Below the pieces are notes generated by a model that ran no database searches, was not told the DNA's origin, and worked only from the letters and a program-made list of their open reading frames with translations. A program made the position numbers and the translations under genes. A DNA stretch of 64,000 bases, from assembly GCF_004005865.1 (NCBI RefSeq), contig NZ_SACN01000001.1, forward strand, positions 1,860,001-1,924,000, read 5' to 3'. Below are positions 8,665-16,703 of the stretch, piece after piece (position 1 is the stretch's first letter; each line of letters begins with the position of its first letter). Source of the DNA: Sphingomonas crocodyli (GTDB lineage: Bacteria > Pseudomonadota > Alphaproteobacteria > Sphingomonadales > Sphingomonadaceae).

Positions 8665-8790
8665 AATCCTCCCCGGAACGGGGAGGGGGACCGCGAAGCG
8701 GTGGAGGGGGCTGGAGGCAAGGTACATCGCTTGTGGCGAACCCCCTCCACCATCCTTCGGATGGTCCCCCTCCCCGTGCCGGGGAGGATT
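8665..8790. repeat. Family C palindromic repeat, copy 1
   Basis: Outer arms are ATCCTCCCCGG-type ends in inverted orientation, with inner blocks GGTGGAGGGGG and its complement CCCCCTCCACC. The element starts 6 bp after the dprA stop, and its right end overlaps two bases of the TAA stop of the convergent M20 peptidase gene. Related copies lie at 19201, 56547 and 61750. Confidence 0.9.
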
Positions 8791-10114
8791 AATTGGATCG
8801 TTTCTCCGCGCTCAACCGGCTCATCAAAATCGCCGCACGCTTGGCCTGGAGTGGGATGCTTTTCAGGTCCACGGTCTCGCCCGGCGCATGATCGCCACGG
8901 CTTGCGGCGCCCATGCCGACATAGCCGGCGACGTCCTTCGCGACGAAGCTGATGTCGCCCGCGCCCCGGCGCAGCGGATCGAGTTCGGGCATTTCGGGCA
9001 GGCCCATGTCGCGATTGACGCCGTTCAGCTTCGCCAGGATATCGCGATTGCCCTCGGTCGGCGCCATCGCCGGATAGCCATCCTTGGGGAAGGCGATTTC
9101 CGCGCCGGTTCCGGGCAGGTGATCGGCGACGATGGCTTTCATCTTCTCACGCACGCGGATGGTCTGTTCGTCGGAGAGCGTGCGCATGTCGCCATGCGCT
9201 TCGGCGACGGGCGGGATGATGTTGCCCTTGCCGGTCGCGGTCGCGCGGATGCCCTGCGCGTCGAACTCGGCGGTCGCGCCGCCCGCGATCAGGCCGATAT
9301 TGTAGGTGAGGTTCGTTTCGGGCAGCTCGCGGCGGAAACGATCGAGGATGCGGACCAGTTCGTAGGTCGCGCCGTAACCGACCCGATCGGAGAAGATGCC
9401 GCTCGAATGGCCGGTCTTGCCGGTCGCCTTCACCACCCACGATGAGGAGGAGCGCCGCGCAATCGACCCCATGTCGCGGCCATTGTCACGCGCCAGTCCT
9501 TCGAAATCGAGCGCGGCATCGGCGCGCTTGCCTGCGGCGATCAGATCGCCGCGCGCGATCGATACCGGCTCGCCGACATTCTCCTCGTCGCCGGTCAGCA
9601 CGATCTCGATATTGGCCTTGGTGAGCGTCCCCGCCGCCTTCATCGCGCGGAGCGCCGCGACCATCACGGTCATCCCGCCCTTGTCGTCGCCCACGCCCGG
9701 CCCCTCGGCCTCGTCGCCCTTGCGGGTCCAGTGCTGGAACGGGCTGTCGGGTTCGAACACCGTGTCGAGATGCCCGATCAGCAGCAGGCGCTTGCCACCC
9801 TTCGCGCCGACATGGGTCGCGACGATGTGGCCCGATCGTTTGGCGGCGGCCATCGGCACCCACTTCACCGTGAAGCCTAGCGGCTCCAGTTCGGCGCGCA
9901 TCATCTCGCCGACCTTGGCGACGCCCTCCATGTTGAGCGACCCGCTATTCTGTTCGACGAGTTTCTGGAGCAACGCGATCGATCGGTCGGTTTCGGCATC
10001 GACCGTCGCCACCATCTTCGCTTCAGGTGCCGACAGCGCGGCGAGGGCGGGCGTAGCTGACACCGATGCAAAGAGGCCACAGATCAGCATTTTAGCAGCT
10101 TTGCGTATCGTCAT
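8789..10114 (-). CDS. Secreted M20 family metallopeptidase (carboxypeptidase G2-like)
   Basis: M20 enzymes are dizinc exopeptidases or deacylases. The 441-residue product has a signal peptide (MTIRKAAKMLICGLFASVSA, cleavage after PALA) followed by a catalytic domain with LLIGHLDTVFE (zinc-binding His-x-Asp), GPGVGDDKGGMTV (bridging Asp) and TGDEENVGE (the catalytic Glu pair). The lid or dimerisation region follows at about residues 200-310. The ATG at 10114 is preferred because it yields the signal peptide and has GAGGGCGGA just upstream. The glutamate carboxypeptidase subgroup is the closest fit; the substrate is unknown. Confidence 0.88.
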   Translation of the reverse strand: MTIRKAAKMLICGLFASVSATPALAALSAPEAKMVATVDAETDRSIALLQKLVEQNSGSLNMEGVAKVGEMMRAELEPLGFTVKWVPMAAAKRSGHIVATHVGAKGGKRLLLIGHLDTVFEPDSPFQHWTRKGDEAEGPGVGDDKGGMTVMVAALRAMKAAGTLTKANIEIVLTGDEENVGEPVSIARGDLIAAGKRADAALDFEGLARDNGRDMGSIARRSSSSWVVKATGKTGHSSGIFSDRVGYGATYELVRILDRFRRELPETNLTYNIGLIAGGATAEFDAQGIRATATGKGNIIPPVAEAHGDMRTLSDEQTIRVREKMKAIVADHLPGTGAEIAFPKDGYPAMAPTEGNRDILAKLNGVNRDMGLPEMPELDPLRRGAGDISFVAKDVAGYVGMGAASRGDHAPGETVDLKSIPLQAKRAAILMSRLSAEKRSN

Positions 10115-10347
10115 TCCGCCCTCGACTTGAAGTTTCGGCCAAAATGCTGCATATGCGTCCTCGCGTCGATGCCGGAATTCGGGATTGGCCTTAGAGCAGC
10201 GTGATCTCCTGTCCGCTCCAATGGACAGGCCGGCTCGGGTCCAAGGACGCAATCCAAGCTTAGGCTTCCCAATTCACGCGGGTCGTCATTCGAACCCGCT
10301 GTCGCATGGCTGTGATGTCGTGCGCCCGCATCCATGCGAAAGTTATC

Positions 10348-11691
10348 ATGACCAAATTCTCCGACCTCGGCCTGATGGAGCCGATCCAGCGCGCGCTCGC
10401 CTCGAAGGGCTATGACGTGCCGACGCCGATCCAGGCACAGGCGATCCCCGGTTTGCTGCAGGGCCGCGACCTGTGCGGCATCGCGCAGACCGGCACCGGC
10501 AAGACTGCGGCCTTCGCGCTGCCCTCGCTCCACCATCTCGCCGACAATCTGAAGCATACGCCGCCGCAGGGCTGTCGCATGCTCGTCCTCGCGCCGACGC
10601 GCGAACTGGCCAGCCAGATCGCCGAAAGCTTCGTGCAGTACGGCAAATATCTGCGCCTCTCGGTCGCGACCGTGTTCGGCGGCGTGCCGATCAACCGGCA
10701 GATCCGCCAGCTGTCGCGCGGCGTCGACGTGCTCGTCGCGACGCCGGGCCGCCTGCTCGACCTGATCGACCAGCGTGCGCTCAGCCTCAAGTTCGTCGAG
10801 ATCTTCGTCCTCGACGAAGCCGATCAGATGCTCGACCTGGGCTTCATCCACGCGCTCAAGCGCGTCGATCAGCTGCTGCCGAAGAAGCGCCAGTCGCTGT
10901 TCTTCTCGGCCACCATGCCCAAGACGATCGCCGATCTGGGCGATCGCTTCCTGACCGATCCGGTCAAGGTGTCGGTTGCGCCGCAGTCGACCACGGCCGA
11001 GCGCGTCGAGCAGTTCGCGACCTTCTGCAACCCGACCGAAAAGACCGCGCTGTTGATCATGCGGATCAAGGCCGAGCCGATCGACCGTGCGCTCGTCTTC
11101 ACCCGCACCAAGCATGGCGCCGATCGCGTCGTGAAGCATCTGCGCGCCGCCGGCATCGCGGCGGACGCGATCCACGGCAACAAGAGCCAGCCGCAGCGCG
11201 AACGCACCCTGCTGGGCTTCCGCAAGGGTGAGGTGAAGATCCTCGTCGCGACCGACATCGCCGCGCGCGGCATCGACGTCGGCGGCGTCAGCCATGTCTT
11301 CAACTTCGAACTGCCGAACGTTGCCGAGCAGTACGTCCACCGCATCGGCCGCACCGCGCGCGCGGGCGCATCGGGCCTCGCCATCGCCTTCGTGGCGGAT
11401 GACGAGCGGCCTTACCTGAAGGCGATCGAGCGCCTGACCAAGGTGAAGCTGGAAATCCAGCCGCTTCCGGAAAACTTCGTCTCCGAAAAGGCGAAGCTGC
11501 CCAAGCCGGCTGCCCCGACCGCCGAGGAACTGCGTCAGCAGCGCAACGGCCAGAACGGCCGTCGCCATGATGGTGGCCGCAATGGTGGTGAGCGTCCGGC
11601 CGGTGGTGAGGGCCAGAAGCGCCGCTTCGGCCGCCCGAAGGGCCCGGTCGGCGCGCACAAGAGCGCGGTCCGCAAGACCGGCGGGCGCTGA
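10348..11691 (+). CDS. rhlE: DEAD-box ATP-dependent RNA helicase, RhlE type
   Basis: This enzyme unwinds RNA and acts in ribosome assembly or mRNA decay. It is 447 aa. The Q motif (FSDLGL...PTPIQAQAIP), motif I AQTGTGKT (46-53), PTRELA (83-88), DEAD (156-159), SAT (187-189), and the ARGIDV and HRIGRTAR motifs are all intact. The C-terminal tail (from about residue 380) is Lys/Arg/Gly-rich and disordered, as in RhlE proteins. The ATG at 10348 follows a poor ribosome-binding site but matches the family N-terminus. The TGA stop is also the first three bases of a repeat arm. Confidence 0.93.
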   Translation: MTKFSDLGLMEPIQRALASKGYDVPTPIQAQAIPGLLQGRDLCGIAQTGTGKTAAFALPSLHHLADNLKHTPPQGCRMLVLAPTRELASQIAESFVQYGKYLRLSVATVFGGVPINRQIRQLSRGVDVLVATPGRLLDLIDQRALSLKFVEIFVLDEADQMLDLGFIHALKRVDQLLPKKRQSLFFSATMPKTIADLGDRFLTDPVKVSVAPQSTTAERVEQFATFCNPTEKTALLIMRIKAEPIDRALVFTRTKHGADRVVKHLRAAGIAADAIHGNKSQPQRERTLLGFRKGEVKILVATDIAARGIDVGGVSHVFNFELPNVAEQYVHRIGRTARAGASGLAIAFVADDERPYLKAIERLTKVKLEIQPLPENFVSEKAKLPKPAAPTAEELRQQRNGQNGRRHDGGRNGGERPAGGEGQKRRFGRPKGPVGAHKSAVRKTGGR

Positions 11692-12102
11692 CAAGTCGTC
11701 GCCCCGGCGGAGGCCGGGGCCGCTACGGAGTGGAGCGAAAGCTAGCCATTAATTCGATCGTAGAGATCATCCCAAGTCGGGTTGATCTCCGCGATCAGCC
11801 GTAGCTTCCAATCACGCTTCCAATTCTTCAGCGCCTTTTCCCGCACGATAGCGTTCTCAATGCTGTCGTGCGGCTCTGCTAGAACAAGGCGCTTCAAGCT
11901 CCATCTCCGGCAGAAGGCCGATCCGCGACCTTCGCGGTGGGCCGTGATGCGTTCGGCGAGGTCGGCTGTCACGCCGACATACAGGATCCCGAATGGACGA
12001 TCGGTGACGATGTAGGTCCAGCCGCCTTTCGCCATCTTGTGTCGCTCGTCCGGTACTTCGCTTCGTGGCGGCCCCGGCCTCCGCCGGGGCGACGGCTTGT
12101 CA
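11689..12102. mobile_element. Candidate GIY-YIG-bearing REP-like element
   Basis: Two inverted arms, 11689-11735 and 12056-12102, enclose one gene for a GIY-YIG nuclease. Aligned as reverse complements, the 47-nt arms differ at five positions, all transitions. Each arm is itself a hairpin (CCCCGGC-GGAG-GCCGGGG). Both arms begin TGACAAG, and that TGA is the stop codon of the flanking gene on each side (rhlE and msrA). The arm core is shared with the short elements at 12911, 39767 and 63768. Calling it mobile is inference. Confidence 0.6.
11742..12035 (-). CDS. GIY-YIG nuclease superfamily protein (UPF0213/YhbQ-like)
   Basis: This is a 97-residue single-domain GIY-YIG endonuclease-fold protein. 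The two signature halves appear as TYIV (residues 7-10) and LYVGV (18-22), followed by the conserved arginine region LAERITAHREG. The metal-binding glutamate is E66 in VREKALKNWKRDWK, and the family ending INPTWDDLY is present. Known relatives include YhbQ and Slx1-type nucleases that cut branched DNA. It is the only gene inside a pair of inverted repeat arms, which suggests a role in the spread or maintenance of those repeats, but this is inference. Confidence 0.88.
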   Translation of the reverse strand: MAKGGWTYIVTDRPFGILYVGVTADLAERITAHREGRGSAFCRRWSLKRLVLAEPHDSIENAIVREKALKNWKRDWKLRLIAEINPTWDDLYDRING

Positions 12103-12858
12103 GCCGATCTTGTAAACCGTCACCGCCTGTTTGCGGAAATGCTGCGGGAAGGCGACGCGCAGCGCCTCGACCTTCGGCAGGTCGTTATAGACGATATAGG
12201 GATAATCGGGCTTCCGCGTCAGGAAGTCCTGATGGTACTTCTCCGCCGCGAAGAAGCCCTTGTTCGGCTCGACCTTCGTGACGATCGGCGCCTTCCATAC
12301 TTTCGCCGCGCCCAGCTGCGCGATATAGGCGGTTGCGGTCGCCTTCTGCTCGGGCGTCGTCGGGAAGATGGCGGTGCGGTACTGGGTGCCGCGATCCGGC
12401 CCCTGGCGGTTGAGCGTGGTCGGATCGGCGACCACCGCGAAGAAGATACGCAGCAGCGTGCCGTAACTCACCTTGCGCGGATCGTAGGTAACCTGCACCG
12501 CTTCGGCATGGCCGGTCGTGCCGCTGCCGACCGCGCCATATTCGGCGTCAGCCTTCTTGCCGCCCGAATAGCCGGAGACGGCGCCGGTGACGCCTTCGAC
12601 ATGTTGGAACACGCCCTGCACGCCCCAGAAGCATCCGCCCGCGAAGATGGCGGTGCGGGTGGCGGCGTTATCGGAGGGATCGACGGCGGGGGCGGGCACG
12701 CGGGCGATGGGGCCTGCGTTGACCTTCGGCGCCGGCGCGATCGCCGGGCTGCGGGTGGCCATCGTGCCGGCTGCGCCCAGAAGGAGCAGGCCGGCGGCAA
12801 TTCCGACACCAAGGCGTCGGTTCGGGGAATCCGTCAAGACGGCATCCTTTTTTATCAT
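12100..12858 (-). CDS. msrA: Peptide methionine sulfoxide reductase MsrA (exported form)
   Basis: MsrA reduces methionine S-sulfoxide in proteins. The 252-residue form starts with a short basic stretch and a hydrophobic segment (GVGIAAGLLLLGAAG, residues 17-31), so it is likely exported or anchored in the periplasm. The catalytic motif GGCFWG has Cys76, followed by GVTGAVSGYSGG and the HAEAVQVTYDP region, and then YHQDFL. The alternative upstream start adds 16 residues with no hydrophobic benefit. The TGA stop coincides with the end of the right arm of the GIY-YIG element. Confidence 0.92.
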   Translation of the reverse strand: MIKKDAVLTDSPNRRLGVGIAAGLLLLGAAGTMATRSPAIAPAPKVNAGPIARVPAPAVDPSDNAATRTAIFAGGCFWGVQGVFQHVEGVTGAVSGYSGGKKADAEYGAVGSGTTGHAEAVQVTYDPRKVSYGTLLRIFFAVVADPTTLNRQGPDRGTQYRTAIFPTTPEQKATATAYIAQLGAAKVWKAPIVTKVEPNKGFFAAEKYHQDFLTRKPDYPYIVYNDLPKVEALRVAFPQHFRKQAVTVYKIG

Positions 12859-12859
12859 C

Positions 12860-12879
12860 CTGTGGCGATTATGCCACAG
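12860..12879. promoter_or_regulatory. Palindrome abutting the msrA start
   Basis: CTGTGGC, six bases, GCCACAG: a perfect 7-bp inverted repeat that ends one base before the msrA ATG. It covers the position of the ribosome-binding site, so it could be an operator or an mRNA hairpin that limits translation. Confidence 0.35.
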
Positions 12880-12910
12880 TTCGACGAGGGATGTCGAGTG
12901 CCCCAAAATG

Positions 12911-13003
12911 CGTCATCCCGGCGGAGGCCGGGATCTCAGGAGACTCTTGCGGCTAGCTTCCGCCTAGATGCTCGCCGAGATCCCGGCCTCCGCCGGGATG
13001 ACG
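12911..13003. repeat. Family A palindromic repeat, copy 2 (gene-less)
   Basis: Arms 12911-12940 and 12975-13003 are inverted copies with the core CCCGGCGGAGGCCGGGATCT and one mismatch. Each arm can form its own hairpin. The right end is 10 bp from the stop codon of the aminotransferase gene, and the left end is upstream of msrA. The internal spacer CTCTTGCGGC resembles those of the copies at 39767 and 63768. Confidence 0.93.
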
Positions 13004-13012
13004 AAATATATA

Positions 13013-14257
<1,245 letters not shown>

Positions 14258-14326
14258 CTATGGCGCGCGACGGGGGCTAGGGCAACCTTAGCTTTGCTTG
14301 TCATGGTAAAATCGTAGGATGGACGG

Positions 14327-15379
14327 ATGACCTTGCTAGACCGCATCGCCGTGCCCGTGCCGATCATCCAGGCGCCGATGGCCGGAACGTCGACCCCCGA
14401 AATGGCCGCTGCCGTATCGAATGCCGGCGCGCTCGGATCGATCGCGGTCGGCGCGACCGATGCGGCGGGCGCGCGGGCGATGATCGATGCGGTGCGGGCG
14501 CGGACCGATCGGGCGTTCAACGTCAATCTGTTCGTCCACGCGCCGCCGCGTCGTGAGCCGGCGCGCGAGAGGGCGTGGGTCGATGCGCTGGCGCCGTTGT
14601 TTGCGGAGCAGGGCGCGATCCCACCGGCCGAATTGCGCGAGATCTACACCAGCTTCGCCGAGGATGATGCGATGCTCCGGCTGCTGATCGATCAGGCGCC
14701 GCCGGTCGTGAGCTTTCACTTCGGTCTTCCTTCGGCGGATCGCATCGCGGCGCTCAAGGCGGTGGGTTGCCTGCTGCTGGCGACCGCGACGAGCCTTGCC
14801 GAGGCCGAAGAGGTCCGGAAGGCCGGTATCGATGCGGTGGTCGCGCAAGGATGGGAGGCCGGCGGGCATCGCGGGATGTTCGATCCAGATGCGCGTGACG
14901 ATCGGCTCGGTACGGTCGCGCTAACCCGCCTGCTGGTGGCGAAGTCGGGCCTGCCGGTGATCGCGGCGGGCGGGATCATGGACGGCGCGAGCGTTCGTGC
15001 GATGCTCGATCTCGGCGCCGTCGCCGCGCAGCTTGGCACCGCCTTCATCGCCTGCCCTGAAAGCAGCGCCGACCAATGGCACCGCGCCGCACTGGCGAGC
15101 GAAGCAGCGGACCATACGGTGATGACGCGAGCGATATCGGGCCGCCCCGCGCGGTGCCTCGCCAATCGCTTCACGGCGTGGGGCGAGGCGAACGAGGGCG
15201 CCGCGCCCGATTATCCGGTGGCCTATGATGCGGGCAAGGCGCTCAACGCCGCCGCCAAGGCGCGCGGGGATGGCGGCTATGGCGCGCAATGGGCGGGGCA
15301 GGGCGCGCCGCTCGCCCGATCGATGCCCGCCGCCGATCTGGTCGCGAGGCTTGCGGCGGAGGCGGGTTTCGATCGCTGA
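14327..15379 (+). CDS. Nitronate monooxygenase family FMN enzyme
   Basis: This 350-residue TIM-barrel flavoprotein of the NMO/2-nitropropane dioxygenase family oxidises nitronates (for example propionate 3-nitronate) and is used for detoxification. The N-terminal PIIQAPMAGTSTPEMAAAVSNAG and GWEAGGHRGMF around residue 180 are the FMN-binding signatures. The phosphate-binding GGIMDGASVRAML segment follows. It diverges from the aminotransferase gene and precedes the ClC gene by 22 bp, so the two are probably cotranscribed. It could equally be an enoyl-ACP reductase-like FMN protein; NMO is more likely. Confidence 0.85.
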   Translation: MTLLDRIAVPVPIIQAPMAGTSTPEMAAAVSNAGALGSIAVGATDAAGARAMIDAVRARTDRAFNVNLFVHAPPRREPARERAWVDALAPLFAEQGAIPPAELREIYTSFAEDDAMLRLLIDQAPPVVSFHFGLPSADRIAALKAVGCLLLATATSLAEAEEVRKAGIDAVVAQGWEAGGHRGMFDPDARDDRLGTVALTRLLVAKSGLPVIAAGGIMDGASVRAMLDLGAVAAQLGTAFIACPESSADQWHRAALASEAADHTVMTRAISGRPARCLANRFTAWGEANEGAAPDYPVAYDAGKALNAAAKARGDGGYGAQWAGQGAPLARSMPAADLVARLAAEAGFDR

Positions 15380-15401
15380 TCGATGGCGCTAAGGGGGCGC
15401 G

Positions 15402-16703
15402 GTGAAGCGTAACCCCACAGCCGGCAATTGGACCGACACCGTCCGCAAGGGGCGCGTGCTGCTCCGCCGACATGGCCCGGTGGCGCCACCGTGGCGGCGG
15501 CGCGCGGCGACGATCGGCGGGGCGATTGCGGTCGGCCTGGCCGCAATCCTGTTCGCGCGGCTCGCCGATGGCGCGAGCGATCTGTTTTCCGAACTGGTCG
15601 CGCGCTGGTGGTGGGCGCCTTTGCTCGTCACGCCGCTCGGCTATGCGCTGATCGCGTGGCTCACCGCGCGGATCGCGCCGGAGGCGGCGGGGTCGGGCAT
15701 TCCGCAGATCATCGCCGCCAAGTCCGCGCCTGAACGCGCGACCTGGCGGCTCGCCTCGGCACGTACCGCGATCACCAAGATCGTGCTGACCGCCGGTGCG
15801 CTGGGCGTCGGCGCGTCGGTCGGGCGTGAGGGGCCGACGGTGCAGGTCGGCGCGTCGATCATGGCTTATGCGCACCGGCTGATGCGCGTGCCTGTCCGTG
15901 CCTCGGTGCTGGTCGCGGGCGCGGCGGCGGGTGTCGCGGCGGCGTTCAACACGCCGCTGGCGGGCGTCGCCTTCGCGATCGAGGAACTGGCCGCCGCCTA
16001 TGAGCAGCGGATGACGTTGCTCGTTATGACGGCGGTGCTGGTGGCCGGGATGATCAGCCTCGGGCTGGCGGGCGACTATATCTATTTCGGCCTCGTCCGC
16101 GCGACTTTGTCGGTGAAATCGACCCTGATCCTCGCGCCGCTCGTCGGCCTGATCGGCGGAGCGGCGGGCGGACTGTTCGCGCGCGGCATGCTCTGGCTGT
16201 CGCGTGGCGGGGCGAAGCGGCTGTCCTTCGGCCATCCGATCCTGTTCGCCTTTGCCGCCGGCCTGATCGTGGCGGTGATCGGGGTCGCGATCGGATCGAC
16301 CTGGGGCACGGGCTATGCCCCCGCCCGCGCGATGATCGCGGGGGAGGAGGTCTCGCCCTGGTTCGGCCCGGCAAAGTTCGTCGTGACTTTGGTGACGGCG
16401 GGCGCGGGCCTGCCCGGCGGAATCTTCGCGCCCAGCCTCGCGACCGGTGCGGGGCTAGGCCATCTGATCCACATGATGCTGCCGTCCGAGCCATCGAGCG
16501 CGGTCGTGCTGCTGGGGATGGTCGCCTATTTTACGGGCGTGGTGCGCGCGCCGCTGACGTCCGTGATCATCATCGCCGAGACGACGGGGGACCGGGCGCT
16601 GATGCTCCCCTTGCTCGCCACCGCCTTGATCGCCGAATTCGCCGCCTCGATGGTGTCGAAGCAGCGTCTCTATCACGGCCTTGCGGAGCGTTACGCCGCC
16701 TAG
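15402..16703 (+). CDS. ClC-type chloride channel / Cl-/H+ antiporter
   Basis: This is a 433-residue integral membrane protein of the voltage-gated chloride channel family. Chloride-coordinating motifs GSGIP (97-101) and GREGP (141-145, with the external gating glutamate E143) are intact, and an IEE motif near 193-195 matches the region of the internal proton glutamate of ClC-ec1. Together these favour an antiporter. No C-terminal CBS domains are present. GTG start; it follows the nitronate monooxygenase gene by 22 bp and converges with pabB, overlapping its stop by 4 nt. Confidence 0.92.
   Translation: MKRNPTAGNWTDTVRKGRVLLRRHGPVAPPWRRRAATIGGAIAVGLAAILFARLADGASDLFSELVARWWWAPLLVTPLGYALIAWLTARIAPEAAGSGIPQIIAAKSAPERATWRLASARTAITKIVLTAGALGVGASVGREGPTVQVGASIMAYAHRLMRVPVRASVLVAGAAAGVAAAFNTPLAGVAFAIEELAAAYEQRMTLLVMTAVLVAGMISLGLAGDYIYFGLVRATLSVKSTLILAPLVGLIGGAAGGLFARGMLWLSRGGAKRLSFGHPILFAFAAGLIVAVIGVAIGSTWGTGYAPARAMIAGEEVSPWFGPAKFVVTLVTAGAGLPGGIFAPSLATGAGLGHLIHMMLPSEPSSAVVLLGMVAYFTGVVRAPLTSVIIIAETTGDRALMLPLLATALIAEFAASMVSKQRLYHGLAERYAA

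Noticed and set aside
10111..11694. A 527-codon open frame antisense to the DEAD-box helicase
   Set aside because: Composition is Arg/Asp/Ala/Gln-rich as expected for the complement of GC-rich coding DNA, with no domain similarity, whereas the plus-strand gene has every helicase motif.
11689..12102. A CRISPR array or classical insertion sequence at the paired repeats
   Set aside because: There are only two arms, inverted rather than direct, no regular spacers, no cas genes and no transposase; the enclosed gene is a GIY-YIG protein.
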